NCBI RefSeq assembly: GCF_037414475.1
Contig: NZ_CP147913.1
Coordinates: forward strand, 558,001 to 622,000
From: Myxococcus stipitatus
GTDB taxonomy: Bacteria; Myxococcota; Myxococcia; Myxococcales; Myxococcaceae
Direction: 5' to 3'
DNA: 64,000 nt
Each line of letters begins with the position of its first letter. Position 1 is the first letter of the stretch. The notes beneath the pieces were generated by a model that had not been told where the DNA came from, ran no database searches, and worked only from the letters and a program-made list of their open reading frames with translations. The position numbers were made by a program, and so were the translations under genes. Positions 24,192 through 33,636 of the stretch are shown in pieces.

Positions 24192-25229
24192 GTGGGAACG
24201 ACCTACAAGCAGTCCGGAGTGGATATCGAGGCCGGCGACGCGTTTGTCGACCGAATCAAGCCCTACGCCGCGCGCACGATGCGCCCTGAAGTGGTCGCCG
24301 GAGTGGGCGGCTTCGGCGGGCTGTTCGCCCTGCCCCCGGGCAAATACCGGGAGCCGGTGCTGGTGGCCGGCACGGACGGGGTGGGGACGAAGCTGAAGGT
24401 GGCGTTCACCGCGGGCCGGCACGGCACGGTGGGCATCGACCTGGTGGCCATGTCGGTGAACGACATCCTCACCTGCGGTGCGGAGCCCCTCTTCTTCCTG
24501 GACTACTTCGCCACCGGGCGGCTGGAGGTGGACGCCGCGGCCGAGGTGGTCAAGGGCATCGCCCAGGGCTGCGAGCAGGCCGGGTGCACGCTGCTGGGCG
24601 GCGAGACCGCGGAGATGCCGGGCTTCTACGCTCGGGGTGAGTACGACCTGGCGGGCTTCTGTGTGGGCGTGGTGGAGCGGTCGGCCATCATCGACGGCAA
24701 GAGCATCCAGCCGGGTGACGCGCTCATCGGGCTGACGTCCTCGGGGCTGCACAGCAACGGCTACTCGCTGGCGCGCAAGGTGTTGCTCGAGGACGCGAAG
24801 CTGTCCCTGGACGCGACGCCCGAGGGTCTGGGCCGTCCGCTGGGCGACGCGCTGTTGGAGCCCACGCGCATCTACGTGAAGGACGCGCTGGCGTTGCTGT
24901 CCGCGGTGAAGGTGAAGGGCATGGCCCACATCACTGGCAGCGGGATTCCGGGCAACCTGCCTCGGTGCCTGCCGGACGGGACTCGCGCGGTGCTGAGTGA
25001 GAAGTCGTGGGTGAAGCCGCCCATCTTCGACCTCATCGCGAAGCTGGGCGGTGTGGAACGCGACGAGATGTTCAACACGTTCAACATGGGCCTGGGCCTC
25101 GTCGCCGTGGTGGCGAAGGAGGACGTCGCGAAGGCGCTGGAGGTGTTGCGCGCGCGCGGCGTGGAGGCGTCCGAGGTGGGCCGCGTGGAGGCGGGCCAGG
25201 GCGAGGCCACGGCGGTCATCGAGCCATGA
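24192..25229 (+). CDS. purM: Phosphoribosylformylglycinamidine cyclo-ligase (PurM)
   Basis: Makes aminoimidazole ribonucleotide from FGAM with ATP, the fifth step of purine synthesis. From the GTG at 24192 ([16 protein letters not shown]) the protein has 345 residues, the usual PurM length. AAGG lies six bases upstream; an ATG at 24144 lacks a ribosome binding site. Conserved blocks are [45 protein letters not shown] and [13 protein letters not shown]. Its stop overlaps the purN start (ATGA). The upstream 150 bases are shared with the divergent Crp-family gene. Confidence 0.96.
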   Translation: MGTTYKQSGVDIEAGDAFVDRIKPYAARTMRPEVVAGVGGFGGLFALPPGKYREPVLVAGTDGVGTKLKVAFTAGRHGTVGIDLVAMSVNDILTCGAEPLFFLDYFATGRLEVDAAAEVVKGIAQGCEQAGCTLLGGETAEMPGFYARGEYDLAGFCVGVVERSAIIDGKSIQPGDALIGLTSSGLHSNGYSLARKVLLEDAKLSLDATPEGLGRPLGDALLEPTRIYVKDALALLSAVKVKGMAHITGSGIPGNLPRCLPDGTRAVLSEKSWVKPPIFDLIAKLGGVERDEMFNTFNMGLGLVAVVAKEDVAKALEVLRARGVEASEVGRVEAGQGEATAVIEP

Positions 25230-25891
25230 GCGGGCGGCGGGTCCGGCTGGGCGTGCTCGTCAGCGGCAGCGGGAGCAATCTCCAGGCGCTGCTGGACGCG
25301 TGCGCGCGCGAGGACTTTCCGGCCGAGGTCGCCTGCGTGGTGTCGAACGTGCCCACCGCGTACGCACTGGAGCGCGCGCGCGCGGCGGGGGTCGCCACGG
25401 TGGTGGTGGACCACAAGGCCCATGCGAACAAGGTGGAGTTCGAGGCGGCGATTCTGAGCGCGCTGCGCTCGGCGGGTGTGGAGTGGGTGTGCCTGGCGGG
25501 GTTCATGCGGCTGTTGAGCGCGGACTTCCTGGGGCACTTCTCCGGCCACGTGTTGAACATCCACCCTTCCCTGCTCCCATCGTTCCCTGGGCTGCATGCG
25601 CAGCGGCAGGCCCTGGAGCGAGGGGTGAAGGTGACGGGCTGCACCGTGCACTTCGTCGACGCGGGCACGGACACGGGGCCCATCATCGGACAGGCCGCAG
25701 TGCCCGTGCTCCCGGATGACGACGAGAAGAGCCTGGGCGCGCGAATCCTCGCCGAGGAGCACCGCCTCTATCCGCTGGCGGTGAGGCTCGCGGTGACCGG
25801 GCAGGTCGCGCTGGATGGCTCGAGGACACGGGTGGCGGCGGTGCCCACGGCCAGTGAGCTCGCGCTGCGCAGCCCCGGGGCGCTGAAGTGA
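25226..25891 (+). CDS. purN: Phosphoribosylglycinamide formyltransferase (PurN)
   Basis: Transfers a formyl group from 10-formyl-tetrahydrofolate to GAR, the third step of purine synthesis. The 221-residue protein has the N-terminal [16 protein letters not shown] loop, the catalytic block [18 protein letters not shown] with Asn and His, and the [18 protein letters not shown] block with the catalytic Asp. The ATG lies inside the end of purM (ATGA), so translation is coupled. Its own stop overlaps the GTG of the DUF523 gene. Length and motifs are normal. Confidence 0.96.
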   Translation: MSGRRVRLGVLVSGSGSNLQALLDACAREDFPAEVACVVSNVPTAYALERARAAGVATVVVDHKAHANKVEFEAAILSALRSAGVEWVCLAGFMRLLSADFLGHFSGHVLNIHPSLLPSFPGLHAQRQALERGVKVTGCTVHFVDAGTDTGPIIGQAAVPVLPDDDEKSLGARILAEEHRLYPLAVRLAVTGQVALDGSRTRVAAVPTASELALRSPGALK

Positions 25892-26487
25892 CGAACGCTC
25901 CGGAGCACCCCAGCGGGTGCGGCGGCGCGGATGCACGTGAGGCACGGCCCTCCGTGGGCGATGTTGGTGGCTCGGGTCAACCGGCCGGAGCCCCCACTGC
26001 GTGCGGCGTAACGCGGGAGGACCGGCGCTCCGCGCTGCATGAGGCTCCCGTGGTCCTGGTGAGCGCATGCCTGCTCGGTGAGGCGTGCCGCTACGACGGC
26101 CGCTCCCAGCGCTCCGAGAAGGTCCTCGCCGCGCTCGAGGGAAAGGCCGTCGTCCCCATCTGTCCCGAGGTGGGCTCGGGCCTTCCGATTCCGCGTCCGC
26201 CCGTCGACCTGTGCGGCGGAACGGGCGTCGACGTCTGGCGAGACCAGGCACAAGCCGTGGAGCGCGAAGCCCGCGTGGACCGCACCGAGGACTTCAAGCG
26301 AGGTGCCCGCCTGGCTCTCGATGCGGCGCGCGGCTTCGACGCCACGGTGGCCTTGCTGAAGGAGAAGAGTCCTTCCTGCGGAAGCCAGCGTGTCTACGAG
26401 TCGGGTGCCCTCCGTCCCGGCGAGGGCATCACCACCGCGCTGCTTCGCTCCGAGGGCGTCACCGTCGTCAGCGACGAGGACCTGTAA
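25888..26487 (+). CDS. DUF523 domain-containing protein
   Basis: A 199-residue protein, third in the purM-purN operon, starting at a GTG that overlaps the purN stop. The DUF523 (YbbK-like) region runs from about residue 53: VVLVSACLLGEACRYDGRS, VPICPEVGSGLPIPRPP, LKEKSPSCGSQRVYESG. The conserved Cys residues in these blocks suggest metal or cluster binding. The biochemical role of DUF523 is not established. The N-terminal 50 residues are low-complexity and may not be conserved, so a downstream start is possible. It converges on the HIBCH-like gene with a 4-base gap. Confidence 0.85.
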   Translation: MTNAPEHPSGCGGADAREARPSVGDVGGSGQPAGAPTACGVTREDRRSALHEAPVVLVSACLLGEACRYDGRSQRSEKVLAALEGKAVVPICPEVGSGLPIPRPPVDLCGGTGVDVWRDQAQAVEREARVDRTEDFKRGARLALDAARGFDATVALLKEKSPSCGSQRVYESGALRPGEGITTALLRSEGVTVVSDEDL

Positions 26488-26491
26488 CCCC

Positions 26492-27574
26492 TCACCGCGG
26501 CTTCGACAGGACAAGCTCGTCGCCAGGTCGTGGCGCGAAACACGCCTCCACGTCCGCGTCCTTGACGTCCCCCAACGTCCCCGGACGCCACCGCGCCTTG
26601 CCATCCTTGTCCACCAGCACCGCGCGGATTCCCTCGCGGAAGTCCTCCCGCGCCGTCAGCGCCTGGCTCAGCCGGTACTCCACGCCCACCATCTCGTCGT
26701 AGCTCCGGCCGCGCCCCATCCGGAGCTGCCGCAGCGACACCTTCAAGCTCATGGGACACATGCGCAGCAACGTGGCCCACGTCTCCTGCGCCCAGGCGGT
26801 GCCCTCTACTTCCAGCGCCTGCTGGATGTCCTCCACCCGCTCCGCCGCGAAGCAACGGTCCATCGCGGCATGTTGCGTGGCCAACGCGGACGACCCCGCG
26901 TCCGCATGGAAGCGCGCGAGAACCTCCTCCACCACCGGGCTCGCCGGCCCGCTCCCCCACTCCGCGCCCACCAGTGCCTCCAGCACCGCGTCCAGCCGGG
27001 CCGATTCCACGTGGTGCGTTCCGTAGCCCAGCCACATCGCATCCGCCGCGCTACACCGCGCGCCCGTCAGACCCAGGTACGTCCCCGACTCGCCCGGGAA
27101 GCGCGGCAGGAACCAGCCGCCCCCCACATCCGGGAACAGCCCCAACGCCGTCTCCGGCATCGACAGCAACAGCTTCTCCGTGACGACGCGGTAGGCCCCA
27201 TGGATGGACAGCCCCAGGCCGCCCCCCATGCAGACTCCATCCACCAGCGACACGTACGGCTTGCCCAGGTGGTGGATGCGATGGTTCAGCGCGTATTCGG
27301 CGCGGAAGAACTCACGCGCCACACGCTCCTGTCCGGCGGGGGGAGGCTCGACCAGGGAGGCGGCCACCGCGCGCACGTCCCCTCCCGCGCAGAAGGCTCG
27401 GCCGCCCGTGCCCCGGATGACCACGGCCTTCACCGCCGGGTCCGCCGCCCAGGCATCGAGCTGGGGGTGCAGCGCCCGGCACATCTCCAGGTTCAGCGCG
27501 TTCAACGCCTTCGGGCGGTTCAGCGTCACCACCCCCACCGCCCCACGCATCTCCATCAACACGCCATCGCTCAT
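26492..27574 (-). CDS. Enoyl-CoA hydratase/isomerase family, 3-hydroxyisobutyryl-CoA hydrolase-like
   Basis: A 360-residue crotonase-fold protein. It has AFCAGGDVRAV, GKPYVSLVDGVCMGGGLGLS and the long block PETALGLFPDVGGGWFLPR, which are typical of the HIBCH subfamily. HIBCH hydrolyses 3-hydroxyisobutyryl-CoA in valine degradation. The length, greater than the roughly 260 residues of plain hydratases, and the C-terminal helical part (LEVEGTAWAQETWATLLRM) also fit HIBCH. The ATG at 27574 is the natural start. It faces the DUF523 gene and is divergent from a HAD phosphatase. Confidence 0.9.
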   Translation of the reverse strand: MSDGVLMEMRGAVGVVTLNRPKALNALNLEMCRALHPQLDAWAADPAVKAVVIRGTGGRAFCAGGDVRAVAASLVEPPPAGQERVAREFFRAEYALNHRIHHLGKPYVSLVDGVCMGGGLGLSIHGAYRVVTEKLLLSMPETALGLFPDVGGGWFLPRFPGESGTYLGLTGARCSAADAMWLGYGTHHVESARLDAVLEALVGAEWGSGPASPVVEEVLARFHADAGSSALATQHAAMDRCFAAERVEDIQQALEVEGTAWAQETWATLLRMCPMSLKVSLRQLRMGRGRSYDEMVGVEYRLSQALTAREDFREGIRAVLVDKDGKARWRPGTLGDVKDADVEACFAPRPGDELVLSKPR

Positions 27575-27646
27575 GAGACCCTCGGGAATATCAGCGCCAG
27601 GCAGCCGGTGCGCTCGATTCGTGGCCCCAGTCCCTCCCGGCCGCGC

Positions 27647-27652
27647 TATGGG
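27647..27652 (+). promoter_or_regulatory. Possible -10 element placed for a leaderless transcript
   Basis: TATGGG ends six bases before the ATG at 27659. If used as a -10 box, transcription would begin at or near the start codon. No clear -35 box is seen at the usual spacing. The same geometry occurs before genes at 31256 and 61777. Low confidence. Confidence 0.25.
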
Positions 27653-27658
27653 GGAACC

Positions 27659-28345
27659 ATGACACCTTCAGACACGCCCCTGAGGGCCGCCATCTTCGAC
27701 ATGGATGGGACCCTGGTCGACAACATGGGCTTCCACAATCAGGCGTGGGTGGCACTCGCGCGCAAGCTCGGCCTGTCGCTGACCGCCGATGACTTCCAGA
27801 CGCGCTTCGCTGGCAAGAAGAACGAGGAGATCCTCCCCGAACTGCTCGAGCGCGCCCTCGACCCACGGGAGCTGGAGCAGCTCGCGGACGAGAAGGAGAA
27901 CCACTACCGCTCCCTCTACCGGCCTCACCTCCGCCTGCACCACGGGGCCGAAGCCTTCATCGCGCGGCTGCACGCCGCCCACATCCCGCTGGCCATCGCC
28001 ACCGCGGCGCCCCACGGCAACCGCGAGCTGGTCATCGACGGGCTGGGCCTGCGCCCCGTCTTCCACCGCATCGTCGGCGCCGAGGAGGTCTCCCGAGGCA
28101 AGCCCTTCCCGGACATCTTCCTCGCCGCGGCGAAGGGGTTGGGCGTGGAGCCATCCCAATGCCTCGCCTTCGAGGACGCCATCCTCGGCGTCAACTCCGC
28201 CCGCGACGCGGGAATGACGGTGGTGGGCATCACCACCACGACCTCCGCGGAGCAGCTCCGCCAAGCCGGCGCCCGCTGGACGCTCCCGGACTTCACTACT
28301 CTTCCGCCCGAGCTGGAGGCGCGCCTCTTCGGCGCGAAAAGCTGA
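27659..28345 (+). CDS. HAD-superfamily hydrolase, beta-phosphoglucomutase-like
   Basis: A 228-residue HAD phosphatase with the nucleophile motif FDMDGTLVDN (Asp 14 and Asp 16), a helical cap, LAIATAAP (motif II), GKPFPDIFL (motif III Lys region) and the acid pair in LAFEDAILGVNSARDAGM. It is probably a sugar-phosphate phosphatase or phosphomutase; the substrate is not evident. The ATG at 27659 begins directly before the conserved part. The frame is open far upstream only because of GC bias. It is divergent from the HIBCH-like gene. Confidence 0.92.
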   Translation: MTPSDTPLRAAIFDMDGTLVDNMGFHNQAWVALARKLGLSLTADDFQTRFAGKKNEEILPELLERALDPRELEQLADEKENHYRSLYRPHLRLHHGAEAFIARLHAAHIPLAIATAAPHGNRELVIDGLGLRPVFHRIVGAEEVSRGKPFPDIFLAAAKGLGVEPSQCLAFEDAILGVNSARDAGMTVVGITTTTSAEQLRQAGARWTLPDFTTLPPELEARLFGAKS

Positions 28346-28435
28346 GCCCGGGGCCATTGCCACCCGGCCCGGCGCTGTCCGACACGCGTCAAAAGGGAGC
28401 CACGGCCGGGGACGTTGTGTAGTGTTGCCCGCCGC

Positions 28436-29959
28436 ATGACGTCCGCAGCCAAACTCAAGCTTCCCTCGGGCCCGTCCCGGCACGTGTACGACGTCATCGT
28501 GCTGGGCAGCCAGCTCGGCGGCGCGCTCGCGGCCTCGTTGTTGGCCAAGCGCGGCCACCGTGTCCTGCTGGTGGAGCACGACGGCATGGGCCCCGGCTAC
28601 GAGCACGGCGGTTACGTGCTCCCCTATGCCCCCTTCGTGGCGCCGCCCCTCAAGGCGATGCCCGCCATCGAGGAGGCGCTCACCGAGCTGGGCCTCACCA
28701 CCACCGTGCAGCGCTCGCTGCGCCCCCACGCGCCCGAGCTCCAGCTGGTCCTGCCCCGAAACCGCATGGACCTGCACTCGGACACCACCCGCCGCAAGGC
28801 CGAGGTGACCCGGGAGCTGGGCGACGAGGGTGAGACACTGCTGGGCGCCCTGGCCGGCACCGCCGCGCAGCACGAGTCGAGCGACGCCTTCTTCAAGGCC
28901 CACCCCGCCCTTCCTCCAGACGGGTTCTTCGAGGGCTGGGGACTCAAGAAGCTCATCCGCGCCCACCCCGGCCTCGAGGCCCCGCCCCGGCTGGCCTCCG
29001 ACACCCCGGCGGCCGCGCTGGTGCGCTCGCTGCGCCCCTTCATCAACCACCTGGACCGCCCCGAGTCCCCCCTCGCCCTCACCCGGCCCCTGTCGCAGGT
29101 GCTGTCCGCGCCCAGCTTCTTCAACGGCGGACACGACGGCCTGCGGGAGCTGCTCACGCGGCGGCTGGCGGAGCTGGGCGGCGACGTGCTCGGGCGCGAC
29201 AGCCCCACGGGCTTCATCGTCGAGGAGCTGTCCTTCGACGGCAACAAGTTCGCGGGCGTGAAGCTGGTGCGCTCGGACACGCTCTACCGCGCGGCGTGCC
29301 TCGTCGCCGCCACGGACGCCAGCGCCCTGCGGCGGCTGGTGACGGACAAGAAGCACCACCGGGGGCTCCTAGAGCACCTGGACCAGTCCACGACCAAGTC
29401 CATCCTCTTCACCGTCAACTGGGTGGTTCCGGAGACGGCCCTGCCCCGGGGCATGGGCGAGCTGACGCTGGTGGATACGCAGGACGTGGAGCTGGGCTCC
29501 ATGCTGATCCAGCTCCACCCCGCGCGCGCCACGTCCAGCGGTGGCAAGGAGAGCAAGGACATGGAGGCGCTGCGCGTGGTCTGCGCCGGCGTCTTCATCC
29601 CCGCGACCGCCCGGGAGCTGGGCGACGAGCACCTCCAGTCGATTGCCTCGCGCATCGACGCGCAGCTGGACGCGGTGATGCCCTTCACCGCCCCGCATCG
29701 CCTCCTGCGTTCAGTGCCGTACCTGGACGCCAGCGGCTCTCGCGGCACGCGGCTGATGCCCCACCCGCTCTACAGCTTCGAGTCGGAAGCAGTCCTGGGT
29801 GTCACCGGTTTGACCCAGCGCACCCCCGTGAAGAACCTGCTGCTCGCGGGCCGCGAGGTGCTGCCGGGCCTCGGTCTGGAGGGCGAGTTGCTCGCCGGAG
29901 TCCGGGCCGCCCGCCTGGTACAGGACATGTTGAAGAAGAAGGATCCGCTCAAGGGCTGA
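28436..29959 (+). CDS. NAD(P)/FAD-dependent oxidoreductase, phytoene desaturase-like
   Basis: A 507-residue flavoprotein. The N-terminal Rossmann fold reads [19 protein letters not shown] followed by the acidic end of the ribose-binding strand (VLLVEHDG), a GxGxxG variant. Near the C-terminus, [19 protein letters not shown] is the second FAD-binding block of carotenoid-desaturase or amine-oxidase-type enzymes. The middle part is less conserved. No CrtI-specific partner genes (crtB, crtE) are in the window, so a carotenoid role is only one possibility. The ATG at 28436 follows an in-frame TTG that is less likely. Confidence 0.82.
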   Translation: MTSAAKLKLPSGPSRHVYDVIVLGSQLGGALAASLLAKRGHRVLLVEHDGMGPGYEHGGYVLPYAPFVAPPLKAMPAIEEALTELGLTTTVQRSLRPHAPELQLVLPRNRMDLHSDTTRRKAEVTRELGDEGETLLGALAGTAAQHESSDAFFKAHPALPPDGFFEGWGLKKLIRAHPGLEAPPRLASDTPAAALVRSLRPFINHLDRPESPLALTRPLSQVLSAPSFFNGGHDGLRELLTRRLAELGGDVLGRDSPTGFIVEELSFDGNKFAGVKLVRSDTLYRAACLVAATDASALRRLVTDKKHHRGLLEHLDQSTTKSILFTVNWVVPETALPRGMGELTLVDTQDVELGSMLIQLHPARATSSGGKESKDMEALRVVCAGVFIPATARELGDEHLQSIASRIDAQLDAVMPFTAPHRLLRSVPYLDASGSRGTRLMPHPLYSFESEAVLGVTGLTQRTPVKNLLLAGREVLPGLGLEGELLAGVRAARLVQDMLKKKDPLKG

Positions 29960-30063
29960 TCCAAACGGCTGAAAGGCTGGATTTCCTAGCCGCTTTCTGG
30001 CAGGTTCCGCCGCTCTTTAATCGGCAGGCGTCCAACGCCCCAGTTTTCAAGGAGTTAGAGGTC

Positions 30064-30255
30064 ATGGCGTGGAAGTGTGACATCTGTGGCAAGCGTCCGC
30101 TCGTCGGCAACAACGTCAGCCACGCGAACAACAAGACCAAGAAGCGGACCCTCCCGAACCTGCAGAAGGTTCGGGCCAGCGTCGAGGGCCGCACGGAGCG
30201 CGTTCTGGCCTGCACCCGCTGCATCAAAGCGGGCAAGGTGACGAAGGCGGCTTGA
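30064..30255 (+). CDS. rpmB: 50S ribosomal protein L28
   Basis: A 63-residue large-subunit ribosomal protein with the L28 pattern: [34 protein letters not shown] and [10 protein letters not shown]. It retains two Cys pairs (Cys 5 and 8; Cys 50 and 53), so it is the zinc-binding (C+) form. Under zinc limitation such proteins are commonly replaced by a C- paralogue; none is in this window. AAGGAG stands 11 bases before the ATG. It is followed after 16 bases by murQ on the same strand. Because it is so short it is easily missed inside an overlapping frame. Confidence 0.95.
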   Translation: MAWKCDICGKRPLVGNNVSHANNKTKKRTLPNLQKVRASVEGRTERVLACTRCIKAGKVTKAA

Positions 30256-30271
30256 AGTACGGCGCTCGGGG

Positions 30272-31207
30272 GTGGGTTCCTCTCGCGCATCATCCACGAA
30301 ACTCCCTCCCACCGAGCGGCTTCACCCCCGCGCGGACGACCTGGATCTATGCTCCATCGGGTCGGTCGTCCGCCGGTTACATGACGAGGACGTTGTCGCC
30401 GTCCAAGCGGTTCGCCCCGCGCTCCGTGCCGTTGCGCAAGCAGCAACGGCCGTAGCGGAGGCGTTGCGGGCTGGCGGCAGACTCCTCTACGTCGGCGCTG
30501 GGACGAGCGGACGCCTGGGTGTCCTCGACGCCAGCGAATGCCCTCCTACGTTCGGAAGCTCGTCCACGCAGGTCCAGGCCCGTATCGCGGGCGGACGCCG
30601 CGCGCTGACACACGCCGTGGAAGGCGCCGAGGACGACACCGACGCGGGCGCCGAGGACGTGCGGGCCTTCGACGCCGGTCCTCGCGACGTCGTGTGTGGC
30701 GTCTCCGCGAGCGCCTCCACGCCCTACGTCCGTGGTGCGCTGGCCGAGGCACATCGGCGAGGGGCTCACACGGTGCTGGTGTGCTGCAACCGTCCCCGGA
30801 CACGCGCGGACGTGGACACGCTGGTGCTGGCGCGCACGGGGCCTGAGTTGGTGGCGGGCTCCACTCGGCTGAAGGCGGGCACGGCCACCAAGCTGATCCT
30901 CAACGCCATCACCACCGCGGCGTTCATCTCCCTCGGCAAGGTGTATCGCGGGCGCATGGTGGACGTGCGGCCCGTCAACGCGAAGTTGCGCGCTCGCGCG
31001 GCGCGGATGGTGGCCGAGTTGACGAATCTCCCCCTCCTCGAGGCGACCCGGCTGCTGGAGGAATCCGGCGGGGAGGTGAAGGTCGCCGTGGCCATGCATT
31101 TCACGGGGCTCGGCGCTGGCGCCGCCCGCAAACGTCTTCGGGATGACGGCCTGCGCGAGCTCTCCCGGCCCAGACGTAAGGGCGCGCACGCACGCGGCCC
31201 CACTTGA
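30272..31207 (+). CDS. murQ: N-acetylmuramic acid 6-phosphate etherase (MurQ)
   Basis: Cleaves MurNAc-6-phosphate to GlcNAc-6-phosphate and D-lactate during cell-wall recycling. The 311-residue protein has the family start LPPTERLHPRADDLD, the SIS-domain sugar-phosphate loop GAGTSGRLGVLDASECPPTF, and the conserved GVSASASTPYVRGAL, LVAGSTRLKAGTATKLILN and NLPLLEATRLLEESGGEVKV blocks. The start is a GTG at 30272; the residues just after it are not conserved, so a slightly different start is possible. It directly precedes anmK, which makes its substrate. Confidence 0.94.
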   Translation: MGSSRASSTKLPPTERLHPRADDLDLCSIGSVVRRLHDEDVVAVQAVRPALRAVAQAATAVAEALRAGGRLLYVGAGTSGRLGVLDASECPPTFGSSSTQVQARIAGGRRALTHAVEGAEDDTDAGAEDVRAFDAGPRDVVCGVSASASTPYVRGALAEAHRRGAHTVLVCCNRPRTRADVDTLVLARTGPELVAGSTRLKAGTATKLILNAITTAAFISLGKVYRGRMVDVRPVNAKLRARAARMVAELTNLPLLEATRLLEESGGEVKVAVAMHFTGLGAGAARKRLRDDGLRELSRPRRKGAHARGPT

Positions 31208-31255
31208 GCCTCCACCCCGGGGCCGGGCGTGGGAGGTCGTTCATAGATTGGGGGC

Positions 31256-32410
31256 ATGCGGCTCCCATTCCCCATTTCGGATTCTCAATGGCCACGCGTG
31301 TGCGTGGGACTCCTGTCCGGCACCAGCGCGGACGCGGTCGAGGCCGCGCTGTGCGAAATCACCGGCACGGGCGGCGGAGCCCGGCTGCGGCTGCTCGCGC
31401 ACGTCTCCATCCCCTTCCCGGCCGACCTCGTCGCCCGGATGCTGGGGCCCCAAGACGCGCGCTCGCTGAGCCAGCTCGACTTCGAGCTTGGTGAGTACTT
31501 CGCCCGCGCCGCGCTCCAGGCCATCGAACGCGCGGGGCTCTCGCCCTCGGACGTGAACGCCATCGGCTCCCACGGGCAGACGATGGCGCACCACCCGCCG
31601 GGCGCGGCCGACGTCGCCTCGACGCTCCAGATTGGCGAACCCGCCGTCATCGCCGAGCGCACGGGCCTGCCCGTCATCAGCGACTTCCGCACCCGGGACG
31701 TCGCGGCCGGAGGCCACGGCGCGCCCCTGGTGCCCTATCTCGACTGGGTGGTGTTCCGGAACCCCGAGGCCCCCCGCGCGCTCTTGAACATCGGCGGCAT
31801 CTCCAACGTGTCCGTCATCAGCGCTCGGCTGGAGGACACGCTCGCCTTCGACACCGGCCCCGGCAACATGGTGCTGGACGAACTGGCGCGTCGCGTCAGC
31901 CATGGACGGCTGGCGTGTGACCTGGACGGGGCGCTGTCGTGTCAGGGGAAGGTGATTCCAGAGCTGCTGACGGAGCTGCTCGCGGACACGTTCCTCTCCC
32001 GGCCTCCGCCCAAGAGCACCGGGCGCGAGCGCTACGGCGCCCCCCTCGTGGAACGGCTGTGGGCGCGCTACCCGGACCGGACCCACGACGTGATGGCCAC
32101 CGCGCTGGAGCTCACCGTGGAGAGCATCGCCCGCGCATACGAGACGTGGGGGTCGCCTCGCGCTCCGGGTCTGGAGGCCATGTATGTCTCCGGCGGTGGA
32201 ACACGCAATCCCCGGCTGATGGAGCGGCTCGAGGCGCGCCTTGCGCCCCTTCCCATCCGCCGGCTTGATACGCTGGGTTTTCCGGAAGGCGCGAAGGAAG
32301 CGGCGCTGTTCGCCTTGCTGGCGGCCGAATACCTCGTGGGAACCCCAGCGAATGTCCCGTCCGCAACTGGCGCGAAGCGTCGAGTCGTTCTAGGAAAGCT
32401 GACACCGTGA
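31256..32410 (+). CDS. anmK: Anhydro-N-acetylmuramic acid kinase (AnmK)
   Basis: Converts 1,6-anhydro-MurNAc plus ATP to MurNAc-6-phosphate, the substrate of MurQ. The 384-residue ASKHA-fold kinase has CVGLLSGTSADAVEAAL, GSHGQTMAHHPPG, DFRTRDVAAGGHGAPLVPY, NIGGISNVSV and DTGPGNMVLDEL. The ATG at 31256 is preceded by GGGGG, and by a TAGATT ending six bases upstream that could be a -10 box. Its stop overlaps the GTG of the downstream GTPase gene, so a peptidoglycan-recycling enzyme is translationally coupled to an MglA-like protein. Confidence 0.95.
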   Translation: MRLPFPISDSQWPRVCVGLLSGTSADAVEAALCEITGTGGGARLRLLAHVSIPFPADLVARMLGPQDARSLSQLDFELGEYFARAALQAIERAGLSPSDVNAIGSHGQTMAHHPPGAADVASTLQIGEPAVIAERTGLPVISDFRTRDVAAGGHGAPLVPYLDWVVFRNPEAPRALLNIGGISNVSVISARLEDTLAFDTGPGNMVLDELARRVSHGRLACDLDGALSCQGKVIPELLTELLADTFLSRPPPKSTGRERYGAPLVERLWARYPDRTHDVMATALELTVESIARAYETWGSPRAPGLEAMYVSGGGTRNPRLMERLEARLAPLPIRRLDTLGFPEGAKEAALFALLAAEYLVGTPANVPSATGAKRRVVLGKLTP

Positions 32411-33573
32411 GCAGCGTGAATCTGATGGCCCGCGAGGTGGCCGCCAAAATCGTCTTCTACGGACCTGGACTGTCCGGCAAGACGACCTCCCTGCGGAAGA
32501 TCTACGAGACCGTCCGCCCGGCCCACCGGGGCGAGATGATGTCCATCGCCACCGAGGGAGACCGGACGCTCTTCTTCGACTTCCTGCCGGTGAAGGTGGA
32601 GCGCGTGGGCGACTGCTCCGTGCGGCTCGCGCTGTACACCGTGCCGGGCCAGGTCTTCTACAACGCGACTCGCAAGCTGGTGCTCCAGGGCGCCGACGGC
32701 GTCGTCTTCGTGGCGGACTCGCAGCCGGAGGCCATGGACGCCAACCGCGAGTCGCTGGCGAACCTGGAAGAGAACCTCTTCGAGCACGGCATCCGCCTGG
32801 ACCGCTTCCCACTGGTGATGCAGTGGAACAAGCGAGACCTGGACAACGTGCTGCCCGTGGAGCAGCTGCGCCAGGAGCTCAACCCGCGCGGCGTGCCGGA
32901 CTTCGAGACCGCGGCCACCAATGGCCAAGGCGTGCTCGACACGCTCAAGGCGATTACCCGGCTGGTCATCAAGGACCTGCGCGCCAAGCGCATCGTCCCG
33001 CCGCCGCGCCCGGTGGCGCCCGTGGGCGGTCCCAAGCCCGCGGGCCTCGAGGCGCAGCTCACCCAGCACCTGCAACACCGCCAGCCTCCGTCCGTGGCCG
33101 CCCCCGGCGGACACGGCCCCGCCGTGGCGATGATGCCCGCGCCCACGCCCGTGCCCCACCGCGCGTCGGGCTCGTTCCCCGCCATCGCGCCCCCGCCGCG
33201 CGTGGAGCCCGTGGTGGCGCCTGCCGCGGCTGTCACTCAGGCCGGCCCCAAGCTGCTGGGCGCTGCGAGCGCGCTGGCCCCCGGCGACCTGTTCGACCAC
33301 GCGCGCGCCGCCGAGGCCGCGTTCATCGCGGGCAACTACTCCACCTGCGTCACCGCGTGCACCGATGCCATCCGGCGAGCGCTCGCCTACGCGGGTGAAG
33401 GCACCCTGGCGCAGCAGGCCTTCCTCCTGCGCGTGGATGGCGCCGACCTCCTGCGCGTGCAGGGCCTGGGCAATCAGACGCACCTGCGCGTCGACGACGC
33501 GGCCTTCGCCCTCTACGTGATGATGCAGACCTTCGTCCGCCTCAACGCGGTGGGCCTGCCCGCCTCCGAGTAA
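32407..33573 (+). CDS. MglA-like Ras-superfamily GTPase with C-terminal extension
   Basis: A 388-residue protein. The N-terminal 190 residues closely resemble the gliding-polarity GTPase MglA: P-loop GPGLSGKT (residues 19-26), the diagnostic YTVPGQVFYN where Thr 78 replaces the usual DxxG Asp, GADGVVFVADSQ and NKRD (141-144). After about 195 there is a Pro/Ala-rich linker and a C-terminal region (about 285-388) that MglA lacks. It may work in polarity, motility or envelope sites, as MglA and SofG do; that is inferred. The GTG start overlaps the anmK stop. A perfect hairpin follows the stop. Confidence 0.88.
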   Translation: MSSVNLMAREVAAKIVFYGPGLSGKTTSLRKIYETVRPAHRGEMMSIATEGDRTLFFDFLPVKVERVGDCSVRLALYTVPGQVFYNATRKLVLQGADGVVFVADSQPEAMDANRESLANLEENLFEHGIRLDRFPLVMQWNKRDLDNVLPVEQLRQELNPRGVPDFETAATNGQGVLDTLKAITRLVIKDLRAKRIVPPPRPVAPVGGPKPAGLEAQLTQHLQHRQPPSVAAPGGHGPAVAMMPAPTPVPHRASGSFPAIAPPPRVEPVVAPAAAVTQAGPKLLGAASALAPGDLFDHARAAEAAFIAGNYSTCVTACTDAIRRALAYAGEGTLAQQAFLLRVDGADLLRVQGLGNQTHLRVDDAAFALYVMMQTFVRLNAVGLPASE

Positions 33574-33586
33574 CACGCCCCGCGCC

Positions 33587-33614
33587 GCGAGCCCCCACTC
33601 TCACGGGGGCTCGC
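33587..33614. terminator. Hairpin between convergent genes
   Basis: A perfect 10-bp stem, GCGAGCCCCC (33587-33596) with GGGGGCTCGC (33605-33614), and an 8-base loop. It lies between the stops of the GTPase gene (33573, plus) and the DUF4388 gene (33637, minus). No T-tract. Probable bidirectional terminator. Confidence 0.55.
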
Positions 33615-33636
33615 CACGGCGAAGGACGGGCGAGAC

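Noticed and set aside
30001..30021. A promoter ending in TTTAAT before rpmB.
   Set aside because: The -10-like box is plausible but the only -35 at suitable spacing is TTTCTG, which fits poorly.
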